Positions 1 through 10,726 of a stretch of 64,000 bases of DNA are shown one piece after another. The notes beneath the pieces are model-generated. The model saw nothing but the letters and a program-made list of their open reading frames with translations. It did not search any database and had not been told where the DNA came from. Positions within the stretch are counted from its first letter, which is position 1. Each line of letters opens with the position of its first letter. The translations under genes and the position numbers were made by a program. This stretch comes from Bolinopsis microptera (Eukaryota > Ctenophora > Tentaculata > Lobata > Bolinopsidae). The DNA lies in the NCBI RefSeq assembly GCF_026151205.1, contig NC_087082.1, positions 4,843,908-4,907,907 on the forward strand, given 5' to 3'.

Positions 1-2513
1 CTCCTCAGTCCTCCTCCTTCTCAGTCTTCCTCCTGAGTCCTCTTCCGATCCTGAGTCCTTCTCCTCCTCCTCCTCCTCCCCCCTCTCAGTCATCCTCCTC
101 AGTCATTCTCCTCAGCCATCCTCATCAGTACTCCTGAGTCCTCCTCCTGAGTCCTCCTCCTCCTCCTCAGTCCTCCTCCTTCTCAGTACTCCTGAGTCCT
201 CCTCCTGAGTCCTCCTCCTCCTCTTCCTCCTCAATCATCAGTCCTCCTCCTCAGTCCTCATCCTCATCCTTCTCGTCAGTCCTACTCCTCCTCAGTCCTC
301 CCCAAGTCCCCCTCCTCAGTCCTCCCCCAGTCCCCCTCCTCCTCCTATTCAGTCCTCCTCCTCCTCCTCCTCAGTTCTCCTCAGTCCTCCTCCTTCTCAG
401 TCCTCCTCCTGAGTCCTCTTCCTGAGTCCTCCTCCTGAGTCCTCCTCCTCCTCAGTTCTTCACCTCCTCCTCCTCCTCAGTCCTCCTCAGTCGTTCTCCT
501 CCCCCTCCTGAGTCCTCCTCCTGGGTCCTCCTCCTGGGTCCTCCTCCTGGGTTCTCCTCCTCCTGGGTCCTCCTCCTCCTCCTCTTCATCCTCCTCCTCT
601 TCCTCCTCTTCCTCCTCAATCATCAGTCCTCCTCCTTAGTCCTCCTCCTCATCCTTCTCGTCAGTCCTCCTCCTCCTCAGTCCTCCCCAAGTTCCCCTCC
701 TCCTCAGTCCTCCCCCAGTCCCCCTCCTCCTCCTATTCAGTCCTCCTCCTCCTCCTCCTCAGTTCTCCTCAGTCCTCCTCCTTCTCAGTCTTCCTCCTGA
801 GTCCTCTTCCGATCCTGAGTCCTTCTCCTCCTCCTCCTCCTCCCCCCCCCTCTCAGTCATCCTCCTCAGTCATTCTCCTCAGCCATCCTCCTCAGTACTC
901 CTGAGTCCTCCTCCTGAGTCCTCCTCCTTCTCCTCCTCCTCCTCAGTCTTTCTCCTCCTCCTCCTCCTCCCTCTCAGTCATCTTCCTCAGTCATCCTCCT
1001 CAGCCATCCTCCTCAGCCATCCTCCTCAGCCATCCTCCTCAGTACTCCTCAGTCCTCCTCCTTCTCAGTACTCCTGAGTCCTCCTCCTGAGTCCTCTTCC
1101 TCCTCCTGAGTCCTCCTCCTCCTAGGTCCTCCTCCTTCTCCTCCTCCTCCTCAGTCCTTCTCCTCCTCCTCCTCCCTCTCAGTCATCCTCCTCAGTCATC
1201 CTCCTCAGCCATCCTCCTCATCCATCCACCTCACTCCTCAGCCATCCTCCCCAGTACTCCTTAGTCCTCCTCCTCAGTCCTCATCCTCCTCCTCAGTCCT
1301 CCTCCTCATCCTTCTCCTTAGTCCTTCTCCTCCTCAGTCCTCCCCAGTCACCCTCCTCCTCCCATTCACTCCTCCTCCTCCTCAGTTCTCCTGAGTCCTC
1401 CTCCTGAGTCCTCCTCCTGGGTCCTCCTCCTGGTTCCTCCTCCTTCTCCTCCTCAGTCTTTCTCCTCCTCCTCCTCAGTTCTCTTCAGTCCTCCTCCTCC
1501 TCCTCAGTCCTTATCCTCATCCTCCTCTTCAGTCCTCCTCCTCCTGGGTCCTCTTCCTCCTCTTCATCCTCCTCCGATCCTCTTCCTCCTCAGTCCTCCC
1601 CCTGTCCCCCTCCTCCTCCTCCTATTCAGGCCTCCTCCTCCTCCTCCTCAGTTCTCCTCAGTCCTCCTCCTTCTCATTCCTCCTAAGTCCTCCTGAGTCC
1701 TCCTCTTCTTCCTCCTGAGTCCTCCTCCTGGGTCCTCCTCCTCCTAGTTCCACCTCATCCTCCTCCTCCTCCTCAGTCATCCTCTTCATTCATCCTCCTC
1801 AGCCATCCTCCTCAGCCATCCTCCTCAGTACTCCTCAGTCCTCCTCCTTCTCAGTCCTCCTCAGTCCTCTTCCTGAGTTCTCATACTCCTCCTCCTGAGT
1901 CCTCCTCCTGGGTCCTCCCCCTCCTAGGTCCTCCTCCTTCTTCTCCTCAGTCCTACTCCTCCTCCTCAGTCCTCCTCCTCATCCTCCTCCTCCTCCTCCT
2001 CCTCCTCCTCCTCCTCCTCCTCCTCCTCCTCCTCCCTCTCAGTCATCCTCCTCAGCCATCCTCCTCAGCCATCGTCCTCAGTCCTCCTCAGTCCTCATCC
2101 TCCTCCTCAGTCCTCCTCCTCCTGGGTCTTCCTCCTCTTCATCCTCCTCAGTCCTCAGTCCTCCTCCTCAGTCCTCCTCCTCAACCTTCTCGTCAGTCTT
2201 CTTTATCCTCAGTCCTCCCCCAGTCCCCCTCCTCCTCCTATTCAGTTCTCCTCCTCCTCAGTTCTCCTCAGTCCTCTTCCTTTTCAGTCCTCCTGAGTCC
2301 TCCTCCTCCTCTTCCTCCTGAGTCCTCCTGGGTCCTCATCCTCCTAGGTCCTCTTCCTTCTCCTTCTCCACAGTCCTTCTTCTCCTCCTCCCTCTCAGTC
2401 ATCCTCCTCAGTCATCCTCCTCAGTCATCCTCAGTCCTTTTCCTGAGTCCTCATCCTCCTCCTCCTGAGTCCTCCTCCTGGGTCATCCTCCTCCTAGATC
2501 CTCCTCCTTCTCC
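1..2513. repeat. CTC-rich polypyrimidine satellite
   Basis: About 2.5 kb of almost pure pyrimidine on the plus strand, built from CTC triplets punctuated by CAGTCCTCC and TGAGTCCTCC motifs. Longer blocks recur: the opening segment reappears near 769, and a related block lies near 361, so there is a higher-order period of roughly 390 bases. It begins at the window edge and so is probably longer. The same family returns at 16019-16653 and 17012-18001. Short ORFs here are only serine/leucine/proline or glutamate/arginine runs and are not genes. Confidence 0.95.
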
Positions 2514-2519
2514 AATCAT

Positions 2520-2665
2520 ACATCTACGTCTCCAGTGTCTCCAATGTCTCCAATGTCTCCAAAAGCTTTGTCTCCAATGTCTCCAATGTCTCCAGGACAT
2601 GTCTCTGCACCCTATCTTCTCAAAAAAGACAAGAGACATTGGAGACATGTCACCCCCCCTATAAA
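2520..2665. repeat. GTCTCCAAT short tandem repeat with inverted end
   Basis: A 9-bp motif (GTCTCCAAT) is repeated in tandem between about 2530 and 2600. It is followed at about 2630-2660 by its reverse complement (GACATTGGAGACATGTC), so the block can fold back on itself through the GACATGTC ends. It looks like a small foldback element or a palindromic minisatellite at the edge of the polypyrimidine tract. No coding capacity is evident. Confidence 0.6.
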
Positions 2666-3655
2666 TGGCTACAGCTAACACTATTAATGCTAAGTACCAA
2701 ACAACAAGTGGGAGGTGGATCGTTGGTATACCGTTAAATCGATTTAACACCGCAATTCCAGTCGCAAGCCTGGGACCACTACTAGCATTGTCACAACATC
2801 TACAAAGCTGCCATATAGCCTGACTGACAATTTTCTCGACTGACTGACAATGTTTCTTCTTTTCCCCATTTAGAATACAAAGATTATTTCATTTTAGCTT
2901 ATGATTAATATTATATTTTTTCCTATAGTTTACCTAGATATAAGCCTATTTACACTGGAGGAAGGATAAACTTTTCAGTCAATATGATGAGGATACAGAA
3001 ACTTAAACTTAACTCTCTTCACTTTTTTAAATCTTCATTTTGATATGTCTCTGATTTACTAGACTACTTTCATGAACTGCATGTATTTTTATGGCCAAGA
3101 AATGCTGCAGGACTAAATTAATATGTCGAACATAATTATCACCACCTTATATAATGGACAATTTTCAGTGAACTGTATTATATTTTTCTTATGTATATTT
3201 AATCTTTTGAATGTTCAATGCCTATTTTTCTCTTGAACAGATTTTTAACAGATTTTTAACAGATTTTTAATTTCCTCAATAGTTAAATTTTTAATGTAAA
3301 AACATGTATATCTCATTTCGATGATGTTATTTTGTTACAATACTGTACAATGTGTATGTGATCTTAAGACTTTCACAGTTTTTCTTACAGCGTTTATTAT
3401 TTCTTGTGTTTTATATTCAAAAATCCATTCGGGTATGTCTATGAACTACTCAGGGATAGTTATAATATTATGTTAGCTTTTCTAGACCCTCGTCATCTGT
3501 TAACTACTTTACACATAGCTATTCAGTAGAAATTAATGTAAGCTTTTCTAAACCTCATCCCCTATTACGTGATATATATTTTGGTAAAATTAAATATTAT
3601 AATGTATCAAAATTCTCAATTTTAATTTTACTCCAGCTAGCAAGTTCCATTAAAC
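2666..3655. other. AT-rich region upstream of nucleoplasmin-like gene
   Basis: No gene seen. AT-rich single-copy-looking sequence with a threefold direct repeat ACAGATTTTTA near 3239-3268. A CTCCAG just before 3637 could be a splice acceptor for a 5'UTR exon, so the promoter of the following gene may lie well upstream. No clear TATA or initiator could be assigned. Confidence 0.5.
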
Positions 3656-6600
3656 ATGAACAATATAATCTCACAAGACTTTTGGTGTGTAACCCTCGAC
3701 AAGGACAACAGGGATTGTGTTTGGAAACACGATGAAGAGGAAATATCTCATCACCTTATGATCGAGCAGGTAAACTTATCTTAATAGACTGAATCAGACT
3801 ACTAAACTAAACGTTATCAGACTAAGTCTGACAACGTGTACATGTACATAACACTGTCTTAGTGTGAAGTCTATACACGTTCTTTCTTTCTAAATCCAGA
3901 AATTGGTATCCAATTCTGATCTAATCATGATTTTGAAATCTGATTAAAGAATATCCTAACTCTTACACGTCTTTTGGCCCACAAGTAAAAATACAAAATC
4001 AATGATATTACCCATACATAACACTAATAAATAACAGATAGTGTTAGGACTGAACTGCAAGGAGCGATGTATGGTAGAAGCTACCTCACGACTAATAAGC
4101 GGAGAGGAGCGCAGTACCATGATCTGTCAGCTCATACCTTCAGCTGTACCCAACTGTAAACTATCACTCAGCTTCAAACAGGTTTATATCCTTCTATCCT
4201 TATATGGGCATCACCTGCTGCTTTTTAGTGTTGCTTTACTTTTTGTGGATTTTACCGTAGCCTCCACTTTAACAACCAATGTAGGGGGGGCCAACCATAT
4301 TAAAGTATATTAAAGTATATTCCCGGTACGGGTCAAAATCGGAAAAAATCCTACATTTTAATATACTTTAATATACCTACAATTAGAAGATTTATATTCT
4401 TCGTTAAGATTTACATGATGAACTATATTTTTCGCTCAGATTCTCAAGATAAGCCTGTTTTAGGACTAGTACATGAATTTCCATCCAGATTGGTCAAAAA
4501 TTGGCTGAGCTATGAGCTTTAAAAAATATGCCCATATTTGGACATACGCTTTTGCCCAAATTCGCTTTTGCCCAAATTCGATAAAATTTCAATATTTTTT
4601 AATGAGACTAACTCTATGTGAAAGATATAACTCAGTGTTTGTTGAATATAGTGGATACTAAGTAAAAAGACCTCCATGAACAAAATTGGGAAAATTGCAC
4701 ATAATATCTCGGTTAGGAATAGGGTAAGGCACGTAATTTTGTCAGGGTACCTAATTTTGTCATTTTGCTCTGAAAAACTGCCTCGGCTCGGAATTTCAGC
4801 TTGAAAGAAAAGGTTTGTGTATAAAAAGAAAGCTTAGACTTTGCTGAAACTGCTCCTACAAAGTTTAAGTTTTTAGCTCTTTTGCATCTGTGTCAAAAAT
4901 GAAGGCGAAACTGTTAACCCGAAAAATAAATAAGATCCTTATATTAAGGTTTTCTTAAGGAATTTTCAAAATTTTGATTTATTGCTATTTCAAAAGTAAT
5001 TGAGCTAGCTTCATGCCATTGCATATTTCAAATATCTTCTACAGCAGAAGTATACGTACAAATTTTCAAGTTTCTAGCGCAATTATTGTTTAAGTTACAG
5101 AGGGTGACAAAATTAGGTCCGATTTTGCCAAAAGTACCTAATTTTGTCAAAAAAATCGACCTTTCTCAAATTTCTTGTAAATCACAGATTGTGTTGAATT
5201 GTGTTGATTGTGATTGCCTTATACAACTATTCTGAAGTTTTTTTGCCCATAGGATATGTATAAGGCACTTATAATAGCATAACACTTATAATAGCATATT
5301 TTCGCCGAGGTGGATAATCTGATTTTTTCAATCTAAAATGACTAAAAAAATAATTGATGAAATTACTAAGCAAGTGATCTATCTACAGACATGAAAATTT
5401 CAACCTAGACCTAGAACCAATTGTTTTTCAAGATACCAGTGGTTTCAGGGGCATTTGGGGGCTATTTTCTAAGATTATATACCCAAAAAGTGTCATCTTT
5501 TCATCAAGCTACAAAACTATGAAAACATCATATCTTTGGGATTTTTGAGGTCAATGTTGGTAAAAAAAGCGCTCGAATGATGCATCCAGGTAGTCTAAAA
5601 TACCGAGAAACGGTTACTTTTTGCACAATCTTCAAGTGACAAAATTAGGTTCGGGGTGACAAAATTAAGTAAAGTCACCTAATTTTGTCATTTTTTCAAA
5701 ATAATTTTTTTGAACATCTTCAACCCCAGCAATTTCGATCATTTTTGTGATAGAACTTGCCTAGACTGTCTACTATAACATGGTGGAGGTTTCATCTAAA
5801 TCGGAATTTCAGACGAGGTTAAAACCCATGGTTTATATCATGATCAGGCAGTCGGAAAATTGCCAAAAAATGACAAAATTATGTGCTTTACCCTACTAGC
5901 CAAAATGACTTCATTAAAATTGAAATAACTTCATCAGTTTTCAATATTTTTTCAAGAACTTTTTGGAATCGATTAAGAATTGTATTTCAAGCTTATTTTG
6001 GGCAACAATTTTTGATGTAGGCCTCCAAGGAGATAGGGATATATTAAAGTATATTGTAGGTATATTAAAGTATATCCCCGGGTCAAAATCGGGAAAAATC
6101 CTACATTTTGATATACTTTAATATGGTTGCCCCCGGCCCCCCCAATGTAAGTGTTATTCGGTTGTAAAACAATGTAACTTATGGTTGTTAGCAGGTGAAG
6201 CTAAGTCTAGCATCAGGTGACGGACCTGTCTACCTGACAGGAACACACTCCCAAGAAATAGAGGAGGAGATGGACAGTGACGGTAAGAGCTTTTACAATT
6301 AGACGACTGATGCCCCCCCCCCCCCCCCCCCCCCCCCCCGACTGATGTCTAACATTTACAACATTCTGATATCCAGTCGCTGTTTTGATACATTTTTCTC
6401 TATTATCTAAGTAACTTACAAATTAACGATATTGCACTCCAAATGTAAAAGTTGTGTATAATCACTGTACAGATGAAGGTGAAGGTATGGAGGTGCCCCA
6501 GCTGGTAGACAATGAAGCTGAAGAAGAAAGTGGTGAAGATGAAGAAGAATCATCATCAGATGATGAGGTGAGATCATTACCAAGTATATTAATGTATACT

Positions 6601-7829
6601 AATTTATATATAAGTTATTTTTGTGCGGAAATGTAAGCTTTGGGACGTCAGACATTTTTACTGTGGAGCTATCTTTAACTGATGTTACATGAAAAGTTCA
6701 ACATTTGTTATCTCATGGAATGATAGTCCATTAAATATTTGCCAAGCAAGTACAATAGATTTGAAGATCTAAAATATCATGCACACGGTCATTTCATTTC
6801 CTCAAATTACATGTCTTTATATTTGGTATTTGCAGGAGATAGATGAGGATAAGATGTTGGAAGAACTGGCTGCTGCACAAGCAAACAAACTGAAGAGTTT
6901 CATGAAGAAAGACAAAAGTAAGATTATCATTCAGTTTTAAACGCTTCTCTGGGATCCAAACTTAATTATATACGTATAAGTACGTATATATAATAGTAAA
7001 CGTATATTATATAATAGTTAATACGTATTATCCGTCGGTTTGGAAGTTATTTCAATTAAAATATAATTTTCAGAAGCGATCGCCAGCTCAAAGCCTGGCC
7101 CCGCCTCCAAAAAGGCGCCAAAACCTGAAACAAAGGTCGCAGAGGTAGTAGAAGAAGCAAAGGAAGAAGTACCAGCCAAAGAAGACGAAGAAATGGAAGA
7201 AGCACCTGCAGCCCCAGCAGAAGCAGTAGAGAAGAAAGATGAGCCAATGGAAGAGATAAACACACCTGCCGCTGCGGTGGAAGCTGAGGAAGAATCAGAC
7301 GATGAAGAAGAATCAGGTATGAAACATTTTCATAGAGCTCACAATTCAGTGGTTCTGTGTCTTTCGGGTGGTTTATCCTAATTTCTTAATTTGCTATTTG
7401 TTCTTCTGTCCAGTTAAGGGGGGTATCTAACCCCAAAAAACCCATATAACCTCAAAAATTCCCATTTTAAGGTTGGGTTTTTTGGGGTCGGACATCCCCA
7501 GTTAAATTTTGTTTTCAGTAATGAATATTTACAGATGAAGAGGATGACGACGATGAGGAGGATGATGACGAAGATGATGAGGATGAAGACGGTTTGTGTT
7601 AACTTTTCTCTGATTTCATGACTATCGGATTCTTCCCGCCTAGGCACATGCGTACTGACGGTCACAATTTGAACTTTAAGTTTGCGTCGCGCGCTGGTTA
7701 TATTTCGTGTGAAAACTACGTTTTTCAGCGCTCGTCGATCAAAAATTTTCATTTTGCGCGGCTCATCTTACGAATTTTCCGTGTGATGACACTCTTTAGG
7801 GGCCACCTACTTAGGACGTCCGGCGAATA

Positions 7830-7867
<38 letters not shown>

Positions 7868-8264
7868 TGGAATTTCGGAAAAAACCCGGGGAGGGGGGGG
7901 GGGGGGGTTGTTTCTGCAAATCCGGACAGGGGGGGGGGGGGGGGGGGGTGGTCTGAAAATCTGCCCCCTACAAATTTGTCCTCTGAAAAGCATTTCGATG
8001 GTGGCCTGTTTGTAAATTCACCCACTGTCTGCACACGATTACACACGAATATTGCCTTTGCTGTTCACTCCAGTTCGACATATTATATGAGACTATTCAC
8101 ACGTGTAAATTATCTATTCCTCAGGAGGCGAAGAAGTGGAATCTGATGATGAAGAAGAAGAAGATGACGATGATGAAGAGGATGGCGATGAAGAATCAGA
8201 GGAAGAGAGTGAAGAGGAGGCCGCTCCAGTTACTAAAAAGAGGAAAACCGAAGCTCCAGCCCCG
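3656..8264 (+). CDS. Nucleoplasmin/nucleophosmin-family histone chaperone, copy 1 (3' end not found)
   Basis: Eight exons with GT-AG borders and matching phases: 3656-3769, 4038-4181, 6195-6282, 6473-6567, 6836-6917, 7074-7316, 7535-7591, 8125-8264. Together they encode about 321 residues. Exon 1 starts MNNIISQDFWCVTLD, exon 2 carries the middle core strands, and exon 3 has SGDGPVYLTGTH, matching the GSGPVHISGQH strand of the nucleoplasmin core. Exons 4-8 are an acidic tail with long Asp/Glu runs, a basic stretch in exon 6 and a KKRK nuclear-localisation-type motif in exon 8. Family knowledge: these are pentameric nuclear chaperones that bind histones through the core and acidic tracts. Exon 8 ends at a good donor (GTAAGT), but no terminal exon with a stop was recognised before the minus-strand gene at 8674. 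The last exon may lie beyond that gene, or the locus may be broken. Exons 2-7 are duplicated at 60991-63360. Confidence 0.85.
4284..6143. mobile_element. G-terminated TIR element in intron 2, hosting a nested MITE
   Basis: The left end begins with a G run, then CCAACCATATTAAAGTATAT. The right end is the reverse complement, ATATACTTTAATATGGTTGCC followed by a C run. Both sides are flanked by AATGTA (4278-4283 and 6144-6149). The repeat may be the 8-mer CCAATGTA, because the extra C bases merge with the terminal C run. Subterminal motifs (GGGTCAAAATCGG, ATCCTACATTTT) occur at both ends. Removing the nested insertion at 4722-5893 leaves a non-coding element of about 690 bp, which is the form seen at 61237-61931. 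An 8-bp duplication would suggest hAT, but the superfamily is uncertain. Confidence 0.75.
4722..5893. mobile_element. 1,172-bp MITE with TA target duplication (Tc1/mariner/pogo-like)
   Basis: The element runs from GGGTAAGGCACGTAATTTTG to the reverse complement of GGGTAAAGCACATAATTTTG. The terminal repeats are about 23 bp with two mismatches. It is flanked by TA on both sides (4720-4721 and 5894-5895). The second nucleoplasmin copy has the undisturbed site, with a single TA (GGAATACTAGCC near 61670). There is no ORF of note. The motif CTAATTTTGTCA or its complement recurs inside, near 4750, 5105, 5140, 5640, 5660 and 5680, resembling repeated transposase-binding sites. The TA duplication points to the Tc1/mariner/pogo group. 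Confidence 0.9.
6313..6339. repeat. Poly(C) tract in intron 3
   Basis: A run of about 27 C bases, flanked on both sides by copies of GACTGATG. The same site in the second gene copy (from 62101) carries a shorter run of about 16, so the tract has changed length since duplication, or one length is a sequencing artefact. Confidence 0.9.
7418..7497. mobile_element. 80-bp hairpin MITE in intron 6
   Basis: The left arm GGTATCTAACCCCAAAAAACCC pairs imperfectly with the right arm GGGTTTTTTGGGGTCGGACATCC. The element is flanked by CCAGTTAA on both sides (7410-7417 and 7498-7505), an apparent 8-bp target duplication, although the boundary C bases are ambiguous. It is also present in the second nucleoplasmin copy near 63187-63266, so insertion predates the duplication. 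Confidence 0.65.
7831..7948. repeat. Three poly(G) tracts in intron 7
   Basis: Three long G runs (about 7831-7865, 7892-7907, 7929-7948) are separated by short spacers that themselves look like decayed repeats (GGAATTTCGG, TGCAAATCCGG). Proline-rich ORFs on the opposite strand are translations of these runs and were discarded. The two nucleoplasmin copies stop matching a little upstream, at about 7808/63577, so this G-rich block is at or near the duplication breakpoint. Confidence 0.85.
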
Positions 8265-8673
8265 GTAAGTTGTACGACTCAGCTTTTAACCTAGGCGAAT
8301 CGATTTTTTGTTTTCCTTGTTTTAAATCGTCCCAATTCTTTACTGCTTGTGTAATAACAGCTTAGCATGTTGGTCATTCAAGAGATAATAAGGGATGAAA
8401 TTTAAAACAGGAAACTTACGAATAAGGTATTTCAAGTGAACCAACATGTAACAGCGTATTAGAGTGGTATAAACCTTGCAACAGAAAGCAGCTCAGAATC
8501 CAATAATCTATTTCCTATTTAATAAATCTTATAACGATAAGATGCTAGCATGTAAAAACCAATCGCTGGCCCATATGAAATAACATTAAACTTAACATTA
8601 CACTTTCATTAAAAGCAAAGAGAAGCCGGAATCATGTTCCACAATCGTGTCCTTACTACACTGACGTATCAAG

Positions 8674-9919
8674 TCAGATCTTACTTTCCATTTTAACGGT
8701 TGTGTTCTCCTTTTGAGGCGTATTTTCCTCTTCCACTCCATTATTCTCCGTCTTCCCAATCTTCAATAACATCACGAGCAACACACCGGCAGAAACAGTG
8801 CTGACAATAGCCACTACCATAAACAAGTAGTAGAGCTTTCTCTTTCTTATCTTTCCGTCTCCACCCTCTCTTGGACTGATAACGTTTACAGAGCCTTGGT
8901 TTAGCATCCTCCGAACATGTCACTGTCTGCACTGTTGTATAGTTGAGACTTGTCACTCCGTAACCCTGGTCACACTGTATCTCCACCTTGTTTCCTGGTA
9001 GGAATAAAGGGACGTTATCTTTGTTTTCAACTCTTCCGTGAAGTACGGAGAACTGGTGTAGGGGGCAGGACTGAGCTCCAGTTTGTTCAGGCTCCTCAAA
9101 GCTTACCCCATGAAGTGATTCTGCGTTATTGCCATTGCTAGTGAAGAGTATGTAAGATTGGTACGAGACCGAGTATATTGTGTGTCTTTCATAGTCTACT
9201 ATCGATGATTCGTTTGTCAAGAACATTATTTGTGGGTCCTCCTGGTTAGTCATTGAAATGTCCCGGCACTTGGCCAATACAGCTCGTAACACTGCCTCGT
9301 TCTTCTCGCCATAATGAACATCTAAACAAAAGTCTGGTCCTTCTACTGGTGTTATCTGATAATATTCTAGAGCGTCATTTTGGATCTCAACGGTTTTCAG
9401 GGCCCATCTGCTAGCTTCTGCGCAACTTTTCCAAGCCAAATGGTAAACTTCCTCCTCCACGTTCTGTAACGGTGTTTTGTGTTTAGTCAAACAAGCTAAC
9501 CCTGCTCTGTCTTGCCGGATCAGAAATCCTGCTCCGGATAGACTTAGTGATACTACCTCTGAAATGCTCAATCCTGGAGTACTTCGTTGGACGTTCTCGA
9601 TGCAGTACTTAAGAAGTGTAAAGTACAGGAGCCTTTCACGCTTTTGCTGTTTCGTAAGGAAATCTTGCGTGAATAAAGAACAGGTGCCGTTTGTGATATC
9701 GAACGAAAGAGCATAGCATTTGAAGATGTGTTTGCAGTACAGCCAGCATTGGTGCGCCCCAGCCGTAGTGAAGGTGGCCAAGAGACTATCATCAGGAATT
9801 ATTTTCCAGCCGGTTTTCAAACATGCTACAAAATTGTCATCTATATCCAATGCACTGCACCTGCAAGCCTGAACTGCGATAATTAACACAAGAAGCGTTG
9901 TTGCGACTCCAGAGGACAT
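8674..9919 (-). CDS. PAN/Apple-ricin-like-Sushi membrane or secreted protein, probable frameshift
   Basis: Start chosen at the ATG at 9919, because the residues after it (MSSGVATTLLVLIIAVQAC) form a signal peptide. Numbered from there: residues about 33-106 are a PAN/Apple-like domain (cysteines 33, 58, 62, 68, 80, 106). About 130-260 resemble a ricin-type beta-trefoil. About 285-344 form a four-cysteine Sushi/CCP module that lacks the usual tryptophan. The open frame ends at 8741 with an implausible basic, cysteine-rich tail. One base out of register, 8674-8907 encodes a normal-looking membrane segment (LFMVVAIVSTVSAGVLLVML) and a short polar tail. The likely ancestral protein is therefore type I membrane-anchored, with one extra base (or two lost) after the fourth Sushi cysteine, or an unrecognised intron there. 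Family role: extracellular recognition or adhesion. Its ligand cannot be inferred. No intron is visible in the ectodomain. Its 5' end is duplicated at 12241-12805. Confidence 0.75.
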
Positions 9920-10634
9920 TGCTACAAACGAATATTGTTGTTTAGCTACCACAGGTACTTTCCTAAGAGATTGTAAGGAGTTGGTTTAGTGTCCTTAATA
10001 TGGCCAGAATTTTGTCTCTTTGCAAATTTTCACTTATCTAATTGAAGAGAACTGCAATAACCTTAATTCATCCTAATTTTTGTGAAACCTATTTTCGAGA
10101 TGGCAGTTGACCAAAATATTTGGTCGCTCAATTGTTTTGGAAACCTAAATCAAAAATCAGAAAATTGAATTAAGTGTGAAATATGATTTTGCGCCTATCT
10201 TGAGCCTTGGGCTTGTGAGTCAAAAATTGACCAAATACGAGCATTACTGCACCATTGAGCGTCCGGGTCCCCCTCAAAAGTTAGGTCAAGGGTCATAGTT
10301 TTTGGTTAACTGGTTATCTCGAAAACACGTTTCTACAATAAAAAAATAAATCAGGGTGAACAGGGCTTTACTAAAAAACAAGCCTATTTCAAGTATCTAG
10401 ATTTGCTAAAGAAAAAAGTTCCAAAATTAATTAGATTTAGAATCAAATTTACACTGCAATAAAATGAAAATAGTAAACAATTTAGAGATGCTCCGATCTG
10501 CTCACTGCTGTGCAGGACATTCGAATCAGTCAAAAATTGTCGATTCAAAGAATGCCCTTTTAAAGACTAAGAGAGGGCCGGGACTACGAGTGCCCATTGT
10601 CATGCTACAAAACGGTAATCTTTATCCAATGCAC

Positions 10635-10726
10635 AGAGGGTGGGGGGGGGGGTAATGGCATAAATGGAGAATTACCCAAGGTTTTTCCATTTTCTCCATA
10701 GAAAGAGTCTCCATTTATGCCATTCA
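10635..10726. mobile_element. Poly(G)-bordered hairpin MITE
   Basis: A G run ends in GTAATGGCATAAATGGAGA, and the reverse complement TCTCCATTTATGCCATT closes the element about 60 bases later. The arms are about 17 bp and nearly perfect. Only the left end carries a homopolymer. No target duplication could be fixed. Confidence 0.6.

Noticed and set aside
4041..4313. Single-exon 90-residue protein (and its copy at 60994)
   Set aside because: It is exon 2 of the nucleoplasmin gene read through its splice donor into a transposon.
7807..8046. Proline-rich minus-strand ORFs
   Set aside because: They come from poly(G) tracts read on the opposite strand within intron 7.
8600..8670. Terminal exon of nucleoplasmin copy 1 (frame reading SKEKPESCSTIVSLLH then a stop)
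   Set aside because: The required acceptor (CATTAAAAG) is poor and the phase does not clearly fit exon 8.
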